64,000 nucleotides of DNA from Tsukamurella paurometabola DSM 20162 (GTDB taxonomy: Bacteria > Actinomycetota > Actinomycetes > Mycobacteriales > Mycobacteriaceae), in assembly GCF_000092225.1 (NCBI RefSeq), contig NC_014158.1, positions 992,001-1,056,000 on the forward strand. The letters are read 5' to 3'. Positions 27,286 through 39,727 of this stretch are shown piece after piece. Within the stretch, counting starts at the first letter, position 1. Every line of letters begins with the position of its first letter. A program made the translations under genes and the position numbers. The notes under the pieces are model-generated. The model was not told where the DNA came from and made no database searches. It worked only from the letters and a program-made list of their open reading frames with translations.

Positions 27286-27289
<4 letters not shown>
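26192..27289 (+). CDS. galT: galactose-1-phosphate uridylyltransferase
   Basis: Transfers UMP from UDP-glucose to galactose-1-phosphate in the Leloir pathway. 365 residues. Nucleophile loop LPHPHGQIYAFP carries the HPH motif. The zinc-site CPLCPDPEG is present, as are NRFPSLFGV and YIASWHQY. ATG overlaps the DeoR stop, and the galK ATG overlaps its own stop. No galE is seen in the window, so UDP-galactose epimerisation must be supplied elsewhere. Confidence 0.95.
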
Positions 27290-31549
<4,260 letters not shown>

Positions 31550-31571
31550 GCCGCAGCGACGGCCCGCTCCG

Positions 31572-31620
31572 CCAACGACATGTGCCCTTCCCCGCATCGG
31601 GGAAGGGCACATGTCGTTGG
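31572..31620. terminator. 49-bp perfect hairpin, bidirectional terminator
   Basis: Two 23-base arms (31572-31594 and 31598-31620) match perfectly around a 3-base cat loop. The element lies between lacZ (+) and the ABC permease gene (-), whose ends converge on it. Arms begin CCAACGACATGTG. No strong T-run follows on either side. A terminator for both operons is the simplest reading. Confidence 0.8.
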
Positions 31621-31672
31621 TCTGGGCGAAGCGCTCCGGCGCGGTCCAAGACTCGCACCGGAGCGGATCGTG

Positions 31673-32617
31673 CTACTTGTTGGCTCCCATGGTGAGCCCG
31701 GAGATGAAGTGTCGCTGGAGCGCCATGTAGACCAGAACGGTCGGTAGCGCCACCAGCACGGCACCGGCGGACATCATGTTGGAGTCGGTGAAGTAGGCAC
31801 CCTCAAGGCTTTGCAGTGCCGTCGTCACCGGGTACTTATCGGCGGTCACCATGAGGGCCAATGCCCAGAAGAAGTCGTTGTAGACCCAGGTCGCGAACAG
31901 CGTCGCCAGCGCCGCCAGAGCGGGTCGGCACAGCGGGAGGATGATCTGGGCGTACTGGCGAAACGCGCCCGCACCGTCGATCTCCGCTGCTTCGGTGAGC
32001 GCCTTGGGCAGCATCTTCATGTAGTTGCTCAAGACGAAGACGCAGAAACCCAACTGGAACGCCAGGTTCGCGATGATCACGCCCCAGTAGGTGTCGTAGA
32101 GACTTCCCGAGCTGCTGAGCCACTCGGGCAGGGGGAAGGCGTTGAACATCCGGAACAGCGGCGCCAGAAGCGTCTGCGGCGGAAGAAGGTTCGCTGTGAC
32201 GAACACGAGCAGGGCGGCGATGTTCAGCTTCCACGAGTAGCGCGCGATGACGAAAGCCGCCATCGAGCCGAGGGCGAGGATGAGGATCACTGCGGGAACG
32301 GTGATGAGCACCGAGTTGAGGAAGAAGTGCGGGATGTTGCCGATCGTCCACGCGTTGGCGTAGTTCTCCAGCGTGTAGCCGCCGGTCGACAGCTGGCCCT
32401 TCTCCTGGACGTAGTCGTAATCGCGGAAGGAGCTGTACACGGCCCACGCGAGCGGAGCCATCCACACGATCGCGAAGGTGACGAGCAAGAGCTGCGTCGC
32501 CACGGTGCGTGCGGTGGCCGCGGTCGAACGCGACCGCCCTCTGCGCATGTATACCGACTGTGCGGCAGGCGTTCCGGCGTTCCGGGTGGTTGCGCCGGTA
32601 GAGCTACTGAGTGTCAT
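31673..32617 (-). CDS. carbohydrate ABC transporter permease (MalG/CUT1 type)
   Basis: 314 residues, six predicted membrane segments. The EAA loop that contacts the ATPase is in ALTEAAEIDGAGAFRQYAQIILPL. C-terminal ISGLTMGANK is a typical end for MalG-like permeases. Third gene of a transporter operon; its ATG overlaps the partner permease stop by 4 bases. It pairs with the MalF-type permease to move an oligosaccharide; a beta-galactoside is plausible given lacZ next door. Confidence 0.92.
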   Translation of the reverse strand: MTLSSSTGATTRNAGTPAAQSVYMRRGRSRSTAATARTVATQLLLVTFAIVWMAPLAWAVYSSFRDYDYVQEKGQLSTGGYTLENYANAWTIGNIPHFFLNSVLITVPAVILILALGSMAAFVIARYSWKLNIAALLVFVTANLLPPQTLLAPLFRMFNAFPLPEWLSSSGSLYDTYWGVIIANLAFQLGFCVFVLSNYMKMLPKALTEAAEIDGAGAFRQYAQIILPLCRPALAALATLFATWVYNDFFWALALMVTADKYPVTTALQSLEGAYFTDSNMMSAGAVLVALPTVLVYMALQRHFISGLTMGANK

Positions 32618-33534
32618 TCTTCGGTCCCGTCTCCACGAGTAATGATCCAGACGTAGGCGGCGATAAAGACCGCCGATATCAGCAACATGACAACGGCGAG
32701 CGCGGATCCGAATCCCACGCGGCCGGCCTCGCCGATGATGTTCGATGTCACGAGGGTCGAAATGAGCTCCAGACCGTTCCGTCCTCGGTTGATGACCCAT
32801 ACGAGGTCGAATGCACGAATCGACTCGATGACGGTGACCACCGCGACCATGAGGTTCGTGGGCAACATCAGGGGGAACACGATTTGGAAGAAGGTCCTGA
32901 TCGGCCCGGCACCATCGACTTTCGCGGCCTCCCGCACCGAGCCGTCGATCGCCTTCAGTCCCGCGATGTAGAGGATCATGATGTAGCCGGTGTGCCGCCA
33001 CCCCGCCGCAATCATGACGGCCCAGATGTTGTAGTCGGGATCACCGAGCCAATCGGTATCCGATCCGAGGACCGAGTTGAGCACGCCGTAGTCCGTGGAA
33101 TAGACGAACTGCCAGATGATTCCGACCAATGCCATGGACAGTACGACCGGCGTGAACAGCACGCTCTGGTAGATCCTCGTGCCGGCGATGTTCCTATCCA
33201 GTACGACCGCCAGCAGGATTCCGAGAATCGTCGGGCCCACGAAGAGGAACACCAGCCAGAGGACATTGTTGTGCAGAGCCTGTTGGAACGGTGGATATGC
33301 CTCCACCGCGTTCGTATAGTTCTGCGTGCCGATCCACGTGATCGAATCGACACCTCCGATACCGTCCCAACTGCTGAACGAGAGGATGATCGTGAGCACC
33401 GTCGGGATGAGGACGACACCGATGACGATCAGGAGCGGCACTCCCAGCATCCACGAGAGCGTGATGCGATCTCGGCGATCGCGTTGTACGGCGGGTGCGG
33501 GCGCACCCGCCGGAGTGGACTGAAGTTCGGTCAT
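32614..33534 (-). CDS. carbohydrate ABC transporter permease (MalF/CUT1 type)
   Basis: 306 residues with six predicted membrane segments. EAA-loop signature SVREAAKVDGAGPIRTFFQIVFPLM. First membrane segment at about residues 28-50. ATG 33534 overlaps the substrate-binding protein stop by 4 bases. Works as a heterodimer with the MalG-type permease downstream. Confidence 0.92.
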   Translation of the reverse strand: MTELQSTPAGAPAPAVQRDRRDRITLSWMLGVPLLIVIGVVLIPTVLTIILSFSSWDGIGGVDSITWIGTQNYTNAVEAYPPFQQALHNNVLWLVFLFVGPTILGILLAVVLDRNIAGTRIYQSVLFTPVVLSMALVGIIWQFVYSTDYGVLNSVLGSDTDWLGDPDYNIWAVMIAAGWRHTGYIMILYIAGLKAIDGSVREAAKVDGAGPIRTFFQIVFPLMLPTNLMVAVVTVIESIRAFDLVWVINRGRNGLELISTLVTSNIIGEAGRVGFGSALAVVMLLISAVFIAAYVWIITRGDGTEE

Positions 33535-34814
33535 CGGTCGAACACCGCCTTCTTCTGCTTCTCGATGCTCGCGAGCACCGAACGGAGATCCTGTGGGGCC
33601 CGGATGAACTGTTGCAATGAAGGGATGATCACGATCGATGAGAAGTCCGGTCGTGTGTCCCGGTCGAGGAACTGCGTGATCGAATTGCTGTTCTTCACCA
33701 GCGCGGCTGCCTTCTGGATGAGCGGCGAGTAGTCGGCGAGCGAGATGTCCTTGTGAGCAGGAATCGACATCGCGAGCCCGCTGCTGTACTTGATGCCCGC
33801 TTCCGCCGAGGCGGCGTATTCGAGGAACTGCGTGGCGGCCTCCCGGTTCCGGGGGTTCGCACTCATCATGAGTCCGTCGAGGGGTGCCTCGACCGCTCCG
33901 GCGCCGATGGCGCTGTCGAACTCCGGGAACGGGCAGAAGTCCAGGTCGTCGAGGTCGGGGCCCGCGGGGAACTGCTCCGAAACGAACAATCCCGTGACCA
34001 TCATTCCCACCTTGCGGTTGAGCAGTGCGGTGTGCGCCTCCGCGATGGTGCGCCCCAGCGGTTGTTCCTGCTGGAACGGTAGGAATTCGCGCCAGGCGTC
34101 GAAGGTCGCGTAGACCCGGTTGTCGGTCCAGGAGATCTCGCCGGCCAGCAGGCTGCGGTGGAAATCGGGACCGTTGATCCGCAGATTGAGGTAGTCGAAC
34201 ATGCCGAACGTGGTCCACCCCTGCCGCGCGGCGAATCCCAGCGGAACGATGCCGTCCGCCTTCATCCGCTTGCACAGATCGATGAAGTCGGCGTGGGTGC
34301 GCGGCGGCTGGTAGCCATAGCGTTGCCACACACTCTTGCGGTAGTAGATCGCCCACGGGTAGTACGTCAGGGGCACGAGGTAGGCGTGACCGTTGTCGGT
34401 CGCCGCGCCCTTGAACGAACTGTCGAAGCCACGGTCGATGGCGGGCCAGACCGCATCCAACGGAGAGACCAGCTTCTTATTGGCGATGTAGCGCATCCGG
34501 TAACCCGACATCCAGGTGAACACGTCGTCCGGCGCACCCTGGAGATAGTTGTTGAGGTTCTCCTGGAACGAGACCGTATCGACCACGTTCACAGATACCG
34601 GAATCGACGTACGTTCGGTGAATGCGCCCACGAGCGCCGCCATACCTGCTTTGGCCTTCGAGTCCGAGTTCCGCGACCCCAGGTGGAGGGGGCGTGGTGA
34701 GTCCGAGCGACCGCATGATGCGAGGGTCGGCGCGAGTGCGGCCAACGTCGACGCAGCGAGTGCGCCTTTCAGCACGCTCCGGCGGCTGAGTCCCGCCGCT
34801 CCCGTGGTCTCCAT
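33531..34814 (-). CDS. extracellular sugar-binding lipoprotein of ABC transporter
   Basis: 427 residues. Twin-arginine SRRSVLKG, a hydrophobic run and lipobox LASC predict a Tat-exported lipoprotein anchored outside the membrane. The mature part is a SBP family 1 fold (DVFTWMSGYRMRYIANK; VPLTYYPWAIYYRKSVWQRYG). AAGGAA precedes ATG 34814; the 34889 start would bury the signal peptide. Delivers the sugar to the two permeases encoded after it. Confidence 0.92.
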   Translation of the reverse strand: METTGAAGLSRRSVLKGALAASTLAALAPTLASCGRSDSPRPLHLGSRNSDSKAKAGMAALVGAFTERTSIPVSVNVVDTVSFQENLNNYLQGAPDDVFTWMSGYRMRYIANKKLVSPLDAVWPAIDRGFDSSFKGAATDNGHAYLVPLTYYPWAIYYRKSVWQRYGYQPPRTHADFIDLCKRMKADGIVPLGFAARQGWTTFGMFDYLNLRINGPDFHRSLLAGEISWTDNRVYATFDAWREFLPFQQEQPLGRTIAEAHTALLNRKVGMMVTGLFVSEQFPAGPDLDDLDFCPFPEFDSAIGAGAVEAPLDGLMMSANPRNREAATQFLEYAASAEAGIKYSSGLAMSIPAHKDISLADYSPLIQKAAALVKNSNSITQFLDRDTRPDFSSIVIIPSLQQFIRAPQDLRSVLASIEKQKKAVFDR

Positions 34815-35082
34815 CCGGTTCCTTTCGTCGTGGCAGCTGCGCCTGCACGTGGTCTCAACGGCGGACCACAAAAACGAGCAGTTAGTCACACTTTCTATCT
34901 TGTGTTCTGGGTCACAGTCTACCTAAACCCCTGGACACGGTAGCGCACTTGGAAACAGACGCGTGTGCAATCGAGAAATGTTGTGCGAAAATGTTCCAGG
35001 CTCGGATTCTGTCTGTCATGCTTCGGTTGCGGTCGCACAGGACTCCGCATGGAGTACCGGCAGGCTCGAGAGAGGAAGAATC
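34815..35082. other. divergent promoter region of the ABC transporter
   Basis: 268 bases without a gene between the binding-protein gene (-) and the ATPase gene (+). AT-richer than surroundings. It contains a direct repeat AAATGTT at 34976-34982 and 34989-34995, spaced 13 bases, near one and a quarter helical turns, and CACA-N10-TGTG around 34890. These may be regulator sites; no regulator gene of LacI type is adjacent. Confidence 0.4.
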
Positions 35083-35694
35083 GTGGGGAGTGTTAGCTAC
35101 AAGGACGTGTCGAAGGTCTACCCGGGCAGTCCGGTGCCGGCCGTGGACAACTTGAACCTCGATATCGAGGACGGCGAGTTCGTCGCATTGGTCGGGCCTT
35201 CGGGATGCGGGAAGTCGACATCCCTGCGCATGCTCGCCGGGCTGGACGATGTCGACTTCGGTTCGGTGCATATCGGAGGCCGTGACGTCACGGCGTTGCC
35301 CCCGAAGCGGCGCGATATCGCCATGGTTTTCCAGAACTACGCCCTGTATCCGCATATGACCGTGGCCGGGAACATGGGCTACGGGCTGCGGGTCGCGGGC
35401 TACGGCAAGGAGGCCATCGCCGAGCGGATCAATGAAGCCGCGCGCCTGCTCGATCTCACCGAATTCCTCGACCGCAAGCCCCGGGCTCTCTCGGGTGGAC
35501 AGCGTCAGCGGGTCGCCATGGGGCGGGCCATCGTGCGGAATCCGCAGGTCTTCCTGATGGATGAGCCCCTGTCCAACCTCGATGCCAAGCTGCGCGTCAA
35601 GACCCGCTCGGAGATCGCGCAGCTCCAGCAGCGCCTCGGCACCACGACGGTGTACGTCACGCACGGGCCTGCTGCACGGGTAGGTGACATCTGA
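35083..35694 (+). pseudogene. ABC transporter ATPase (MsiK/UgpC type), cut by IS3 insertion
   Basis: Residues 1-194 are normal: Walker [11 protein letters not shown]-loop [10 protein letters not shown], signature LSGGQRQR, Walker [13 protein letters not shown], and the switch His in YVTH. At about 35665 the reading passes into the IS3 end and stops at 35694 after nine foreign codons. The family is about 370 residues; the whole regulatory OB-fold/TOBE half is missing. GTG 35083 follows AGGAAG. The nucleotide-binding core is nearly complete, so residual activity is conceivable, but loss of the C-terminal half usually destroys these subunits. A shared MsiK-like ATPase elsewhere could serve the transporter. 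Confidence 0.9.
35665..35689. repeat. left terminal inverted repeat of IS3 element
   Basis: 25 bases that match perfectly the reverse complement of 36933-36957. The outer five bases may belong to the flank (see the GGCC note on the element). Confidence 0.9.
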
Positions 35695-35733
35695 TCTGTG
35701 GTGCCGAGGGGTGCCGCTGGAAGGATGTGCACT

Positions 35734-36027
35734 GTGCCTAAGCCGTATCCGAAGGAGTTCCGCGACGATGTGGTCCGTGTCGCGCGTAATCGTGAGCCGG
35801 GAGTCCGTCTCAAGCAGATCGCTGCCGACTTCGGCATTAGCGAGTCGTGCCTGATGAACTGGGTGAAGACCGCCGATGTCGAGGCCGGCTCCAAGTCCGG
35901 GAGCAGTGCGGCGCAGTCGGCGACCGAGAGGCAAATGCGTAAGCGGATTCGGCTCCTTGAGCAGGAGAATGAGGTCCTGCGTCGTGCGGCTGCGTATCTG
36001 TCGCAGGCGAACCTGCCGGGAAAATGA
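35734..36027 (+). CDS. IS3-family transposase OrfA
   Basis: 97 residues. Helix-turn-helix (VRLKQIAADFGISESCLMNWVK) and a C-terminal leucine-zipper-like coil (RKRIRLLEQENEVLRRAAAYL), the standard OrfA layout. GTG start at 35734 before PKPYPKEFRDD. Its stop overlaps the OrfB start within GGGAAAATGATG, where the A run could also support a -1 frameshift giving an OrfAB fusion. Confidence 0.92.
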   Translation: MPKPYPKEFRDDVVRVARNREPGVRLKQIAADFGISESCLMNWVKTADVEAGSKSGSSAAQSATERQMRKRIRLLEQENEVLRRAAAYLSQANLPGK

Positions 36028-36926
36028 TGTACCCGCTCGTGAAAGAGCTCGCCGACGACGGTGTTCCCGTCACGGTGTCGTGCCGGGTTTTGAAGCTCTC
36101 CCGTCAGCCTTACTACCGTTGGCTCGCCGCCCCGGTCCCCGCGACGGAGCTGGTCGAGGCGTATCGCGCGAACGCCCTGTTCGACGCCAGCGTTGATGAT
36201 CCGGAGTTCGGTCACCGGTTACTCGCAGACGAGGCCCGCGCTGCCGGTGAGCCTATGGCGGACCGCACTGCGTGGCGGATCTGCCGCGACAACCGGTGGT
36301 GGAGCGTCTTCGGAAAGAAACGCTCGAGCAAGGGCGGCAAACCCGGGCCCGCGGTCCACGACGATCTATGCACCGTCACCGACGAGCACGGCAGGACTCG
36401 TCACCGGTTCACCGCAGATGCACCGAATCGGTTGTGGCTCACAGATATCACTGAACACAGGGCTCGGGAAGGGAAGCTGTATCTGTGTGCGATCAAAGAT
36501 GCCTACTCCGGGCGGATCGTCGGCTACTCCGTCGACTCGAGGATGAAGGCCCGGCTCGCCGTCAACGCCCTCAACAACGCTGTCGCGATGCGCGGTGATG
36601 TCACCGGATGCATAGTTCATAGTGACAGAGGATCGCAATTCCGGAGCCGAAAATTCCGACGTGCCTTGGAATATCACGGACTACGCGGATCAATGGGCCG
36701 AGTCGCCTCCTGCGGCGACAATGCCGCGATGGAGTCGTTCTTCAGCCTGCTGCAGAACAACGTCCTCGACCGCCACTGCTGGGCCACCCGGCAGGAACTG
36801 CGGACCGCGATCATCACCTGGATCGAACGGACCTACCACCGCCGGCGCCGACAACGCCGCCTTGGACGATTGACACCCATCGCATTCGAGTCCACCATGA
36901 ACCCGGCCGCGCCACACGCGGCCTGA
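36024..36926 (+). CDS. IS3-family transposase OrfB, DDE integrase domain
   Basis: 300 residues. Catalytic triad visible: first Asp in RLWLTDITEHR, second in VHSDRGSQF, Glu in NAAMESFFSLL, with exactly 35 residues between the last two (DD35E). The N-terminal HTH_21 region is YYRWLAAPVPATELVEAYRA. Intact, so the element may still be mobile. Confidence 0.94.
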   Translation: MMYPLVKELADDGVPVTVSCRVLKLSRQPYYRWLAAPVPATELVEAYRANALFDASVDDPEFGHRLLADEARAAGEPMADRTAWRICRDNRWWSVFGKKRSSKGGKPGPAVHDDLCTVTDEHGRTRHRFTADAPNRLWLTDITEHRAREGKLYLCAIKDAYSGRIVGYSVDSRMKARLAVNALNNAVAMRGDVTGCIVHSDRGSQFRSRKFRRALEYHGLRGSMGRVASCGDNAAMESFFSLLQNNVLDRHCWATRQELRTAIITWIERTYHRRRRQRRLGRLTPIAFESTMNPAAPHAA

Positions 36927-36932
36927 CCAACT

Positions 36933-36957
36933 TGTCACCTACCCGTGCAGCAGGCCC
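36933..36957. repeat. right terminal inverted repeat of IS3 element
   Basis: Perfect reverse complement of 35665-35689. It supplies the last five codons and the stop of the truncated glpK reading frame on the - strand. Confidence 0.9.
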
Positions 36958-37784
36958 CCCTCGTCGAGCGCGGCCTGTCCGAACATCGCGGCCTGCTGGT
37001 CGCCGAGGATGCCCGCGATCGGCACTCCACCGAACACGCCCCGCTCGCGCACCACGCCGTACACCTCGGCACTGGAGCGGATCTCGGGCAGCATCGCCAT
37101 GGGAATGCCCATGGCGGCGCAGGTGGCCGGGTCCCACGCGCCGTCGGCCAGATTCATCAGCATGGTGCGCGAGGCGTTCGTGATGTCGGTGATGTGCATC
37201 GGCCGGCCTGGCTCGGCGCTCCCGGCATCGTCGGTGGTCAGATTCCACACCAGCCACGAGTCGATGGTGCCCGCGCACAGTTCGCCGCGTTCGGCCCGCT
37301 CGCGGGCGCCCGGCACGGTGTCGAGGATCCAGGCGATCTTCGGCCCGGAGAAGTACGAGGCGAGGGGCAAGCCGCAGGAGGGCTTGAACCGGTCGCGGTC
37401 GGGCTCATCGAGCCCGACGGACGCCAGTTCCTCGCACATCGCCTCCGTCCGCGTGTCCTGCCACACGATCGCGTTGTAGATCGGTTCGCCCGTCGCGCGA
37501 TCCCACACCACGACCGTCTCGCGTTGGTTGGTGATGCCGACCGCGGCGATGTCCGCCGCGGTGAGATCGGCCGTCGCCAGGGCTTGTGCGCACACCTGTC
37601 GCGTATTGACCCATATCTGCGTGGCGTCGTGCTCGACCCAGCCGTTACGTGGGAAGATCTGGTCGTGCTCCCGTTGTTCGGCGGCCACGATGGTGCCGCC
37701 CCGATCGAAGATGATGCACCGGGTGGAACTGGTGCCCTGATCGATGGCGGCGACGAACTGCGGGTCACGATGGGAAACTGCCAC
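36939..37784 (-). pseudogene. glpK: glycerol kinase, 3' half lost at the IS3 junction
   Basis: Residues 1-276 are a normal FGGY-family glycerol kinase: [38 protein letters not shown] and [19 protein letters not shown]. The last five codons and stop lie in the IS inverted repeat. The family is about 500 residues; the second domain with the ATP site is gone, so glycerol phosphorylation by this copy is not expected. Divergent from glpD with only about 27 bases to the first glpD ATG. In M. tuberculosis glpK is not next to glpD2. Confidence 0.92.
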
Positions 37785-37942
37785 GAACGAATACTGACAT
37801 GGTGATGCCGTATGAACGCTGCCAACCCTGAAACGTCACAACTCCAAGCGGTCTCGGAGGGCTCTCACCGGCCTCCACGCTGCTTTCGCCGGCGTACCGG
37901 GCACAGGCCTGGGAGAAGCTGGGCTCCGAAGAGTTCGACGTC

Positions 37943-39610
37943 GTGGTGATCGGCGGCGGCATCGTCGGCGTGGGAGCGGCCCTCGACGCGGCGACCCGCG
38001 GCCTCAAGGTGGCCCTCGTGGAAGCCCGCGACTTCGCGTCCGGCACCAGTTCGCGCAGCTCGAAGATGTTCCACGGCGGCCTGCGGTATCTGGAGCAGCT
38101 GGAGTTCGGCCTGGTGCGCGAGGCCCTGCACGAGCGCGAGCTCTCGCTCTCGACGCTGGCCCCGCACCTGGTCAAGCCGCTGCCCTTCCTGTTCCCGCTC
38201 ACCAAGCGTGTGATCGAGCGGCCCTACATGGCCGCCGGCATGTTCCTCTACGACACCATGGGCGGTGCGAAGACCGTGCCCGCCCAGAAGCACCTCACCC
38301 GCTCGGGTGCGCTGCGGCTCTCGCCCGGACTGCGCCGCGACGCCCTGGTCGGCGGCATCCGCTACTTCGACACCGTGGTCGACGATGCCCGGCACACCAT
38401 GACCGTGGCCCGCACCGCCGCCAACTACGGCGCGGTGGTCCGCACGTCCACTCAGGTGGTCGACTTCCTGCGCGAAGCCGACCGCGTGTCGGGCGTCCTG
38501 GTGCGCGATAGCGAGACCGGCGCCACCACCGAGGTGCGCTCCACCGTGGTCATCAATGCCACGGGCGTCTGGACCGACGAGTTGCAGGCGCTCTCCCACC
38601 AGAAGGGCCGCTTCCGGGTCCGGGCGTCGAAGGGCGTGCACATCCTGGTGCCGCGCGATCGCATCGTCAGCGATGTGGCGCTGATCCTGCGGACCGAGAA
38701 GAGCGTTCTGTTCGTGATCCCGTGGGGCATCCACTGGATCATCGGGACCACCGATACCGACTGGAACCTCGACCTGGCGCACCCCGCCGCCACGGCGACC
38801 GACATCGACTACATCCTCAACCACGTCAACAAGGTGCTCATCACCGAGCTCACCCACGATGACATCACCGGTGTCTACGCGGGGCTGCGCCCGCTGCTGG
38901 CCGGGGAGTCCGATGAGACCAGCAAGCTCTCGCGCGAGCACGCGGTCGCGGCGATCGCTCCCGGCCTGGTCACCATCGCGGGCGGCAAGTACACCACGTA
39001 CCGGGTGATGGCCGCCGACGCCGTGGACGCCGCCGAGGCCTACCTGCCGCACAAGGTGGCACCGTCGTGCACCGAGAAGGTGCCACTCGCCGGCGCCGAC
39101 GGCTACTTCGCACTGAGCAACCAGACCACATCGATCGCGGCTGAACACGATGTGCACCCGCACCGAGTGACGCACCTGCTCAACCGCTACGGGTCGCTCA
39201 TCGGCGATGTGCTCGCGCTCGCCGACGCCGACCCCGGCCTCCTGGAGCCGATCGCCGCCGCCCCGCAGTACCTGCGAGTGGAGGCGGTCTACGCGGCACT
39301 CGCCGAGGGTGCCCTGCACCTCGAGGACGTGCTGGCCCGCCGTACCCGCATCTCGATCGAGTACCCCGATCGCGGAGTGGACTCCATGGCGGAGGTCGCC
39401 GCACTGATCGCGCCGGTACTCGGATGGTCGGCCGCCGATATCGCCCGGGAGCTGGAGACCTACCGCGCCCGTGTCGACGCGGAGGTGCGCTCGCAGGCGA
39501 TGCCCGACGACGCCGGCGCCGATGCGCTCCGCGCCGCCGCACCGGAGGCGCGCGCCGAGATCCTCGAGCCCGTTCCGGTACCGGGGAAGGACACCCGGGC
39601 GATCCGGTAG
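37943..39610 (+). CDS. glpD: aerobic glycerol-3-phosphate dehydrogenase, 5' end apparently frameshifted
   Basis: Oxidises glycerol-3-phosphate to DHAP at the membrane, passing electrons to quinone. FAD motif VVIGGGIVGVGAAL, then SGTSSRSSKMFHGGLRYLEQ, TDTDWNLDL and IAGGKYTTYRV. Orthologue of glpD2 (Rv3302c). The first start codon in this frame (37943) lies inside the FAD-binding strand. Homology continues upstream (SPAYRAQAWEKLGSEEFD, from about 37880) without any ATG/GTG back to a TGA at 37829. A good start, ATG 37812, is in another frame. A one-base indel near 37855-37870 would join them: pseudogene or sequence error. Confidence 0.85.
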   Translation: MVIGGGIVGVGAALDAATRGLKVALVEARDFASGTSSRSSKMFHGGLRYLEQLEFGLVREALHERELSLSTLAPHLVKPLPFLFPLTKRVIERPYMAAGMFLYDTMGGAKTVPAQKHLTRSGALRLSPGLRRDALVGGIRYFDTVVDDARHTMTVARTAANYGAVVRTSTQVVDFLREADRVSGVLVRDSETGATTEVRSTVVINATGVWTDELQALSHQKGRFRVRASKGVHILVPRDRIVSDVALILRTEKSVLFVIPWGIHWIIGTTDTDWNLDLAHPAATATDIDYILNHVNKVLITELTHDDITGVYAGLRPLLAGESDETSKLSREHAVAAIAPGLVTIAGGKYTTYRVMAADAVDAAEAYLPHKVAPSCTEKVPLAGADGYFALSNQTTSIAAEHDVHPHRVTHLLNRYGSLIGDVLALADADPGLLEPIAAAPQYLRVEAVYAALAEGALHLEDVLARRTRISIEYPDRGVDSMAEVAALIAPVLGWSAADIARELETYRARVDAEVRSQAMPDDAGADALRAAAPEARAEILEPVPVPGKDTRAIR

Positions 39611-39727
39611 CCCCCTTGGCGCCGGGGCGGCACCCGCCACGCCTCGGCCGTTCGGACGACACCGGGCGGGGGTGAACCAGCCGTTCGCCGGATTCCGCGG
39701 CACCCGCCCGCCGGGCACAGTCGTGAC

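Larger units (their letters stand above)
35670..36952 (+). mobile_element. IS3-family insertion sequence, 1283 bp
   Basis: Begins TGCTGCACGGGTAGGTGACA and ends with its reverse complement, following the TG...CA rule. Contains orfA and orfB with a 4-base overlap. GGCC borders both ends (35666-35669 and 36953-36956), which could be a 4-bp target duplication, but because it is itself a palindrome it may just extend the inverted repeat. Left flank is an ABC ATPase gene, right flank is glpK, both truncated, so the two flanks were not contiguous before. Exact ends are uncertain by up to 5 bases. Confidence 0.88.

Noticed and set aside
35666-36956. GGCC at both ends of the IS3 as proof of simple insertion
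   Set aside because: GGCC is its own reverse complement and continues the inverted repeat, and the two flanking genes are unrelated, so it cannot show that the flanks were contiguous.
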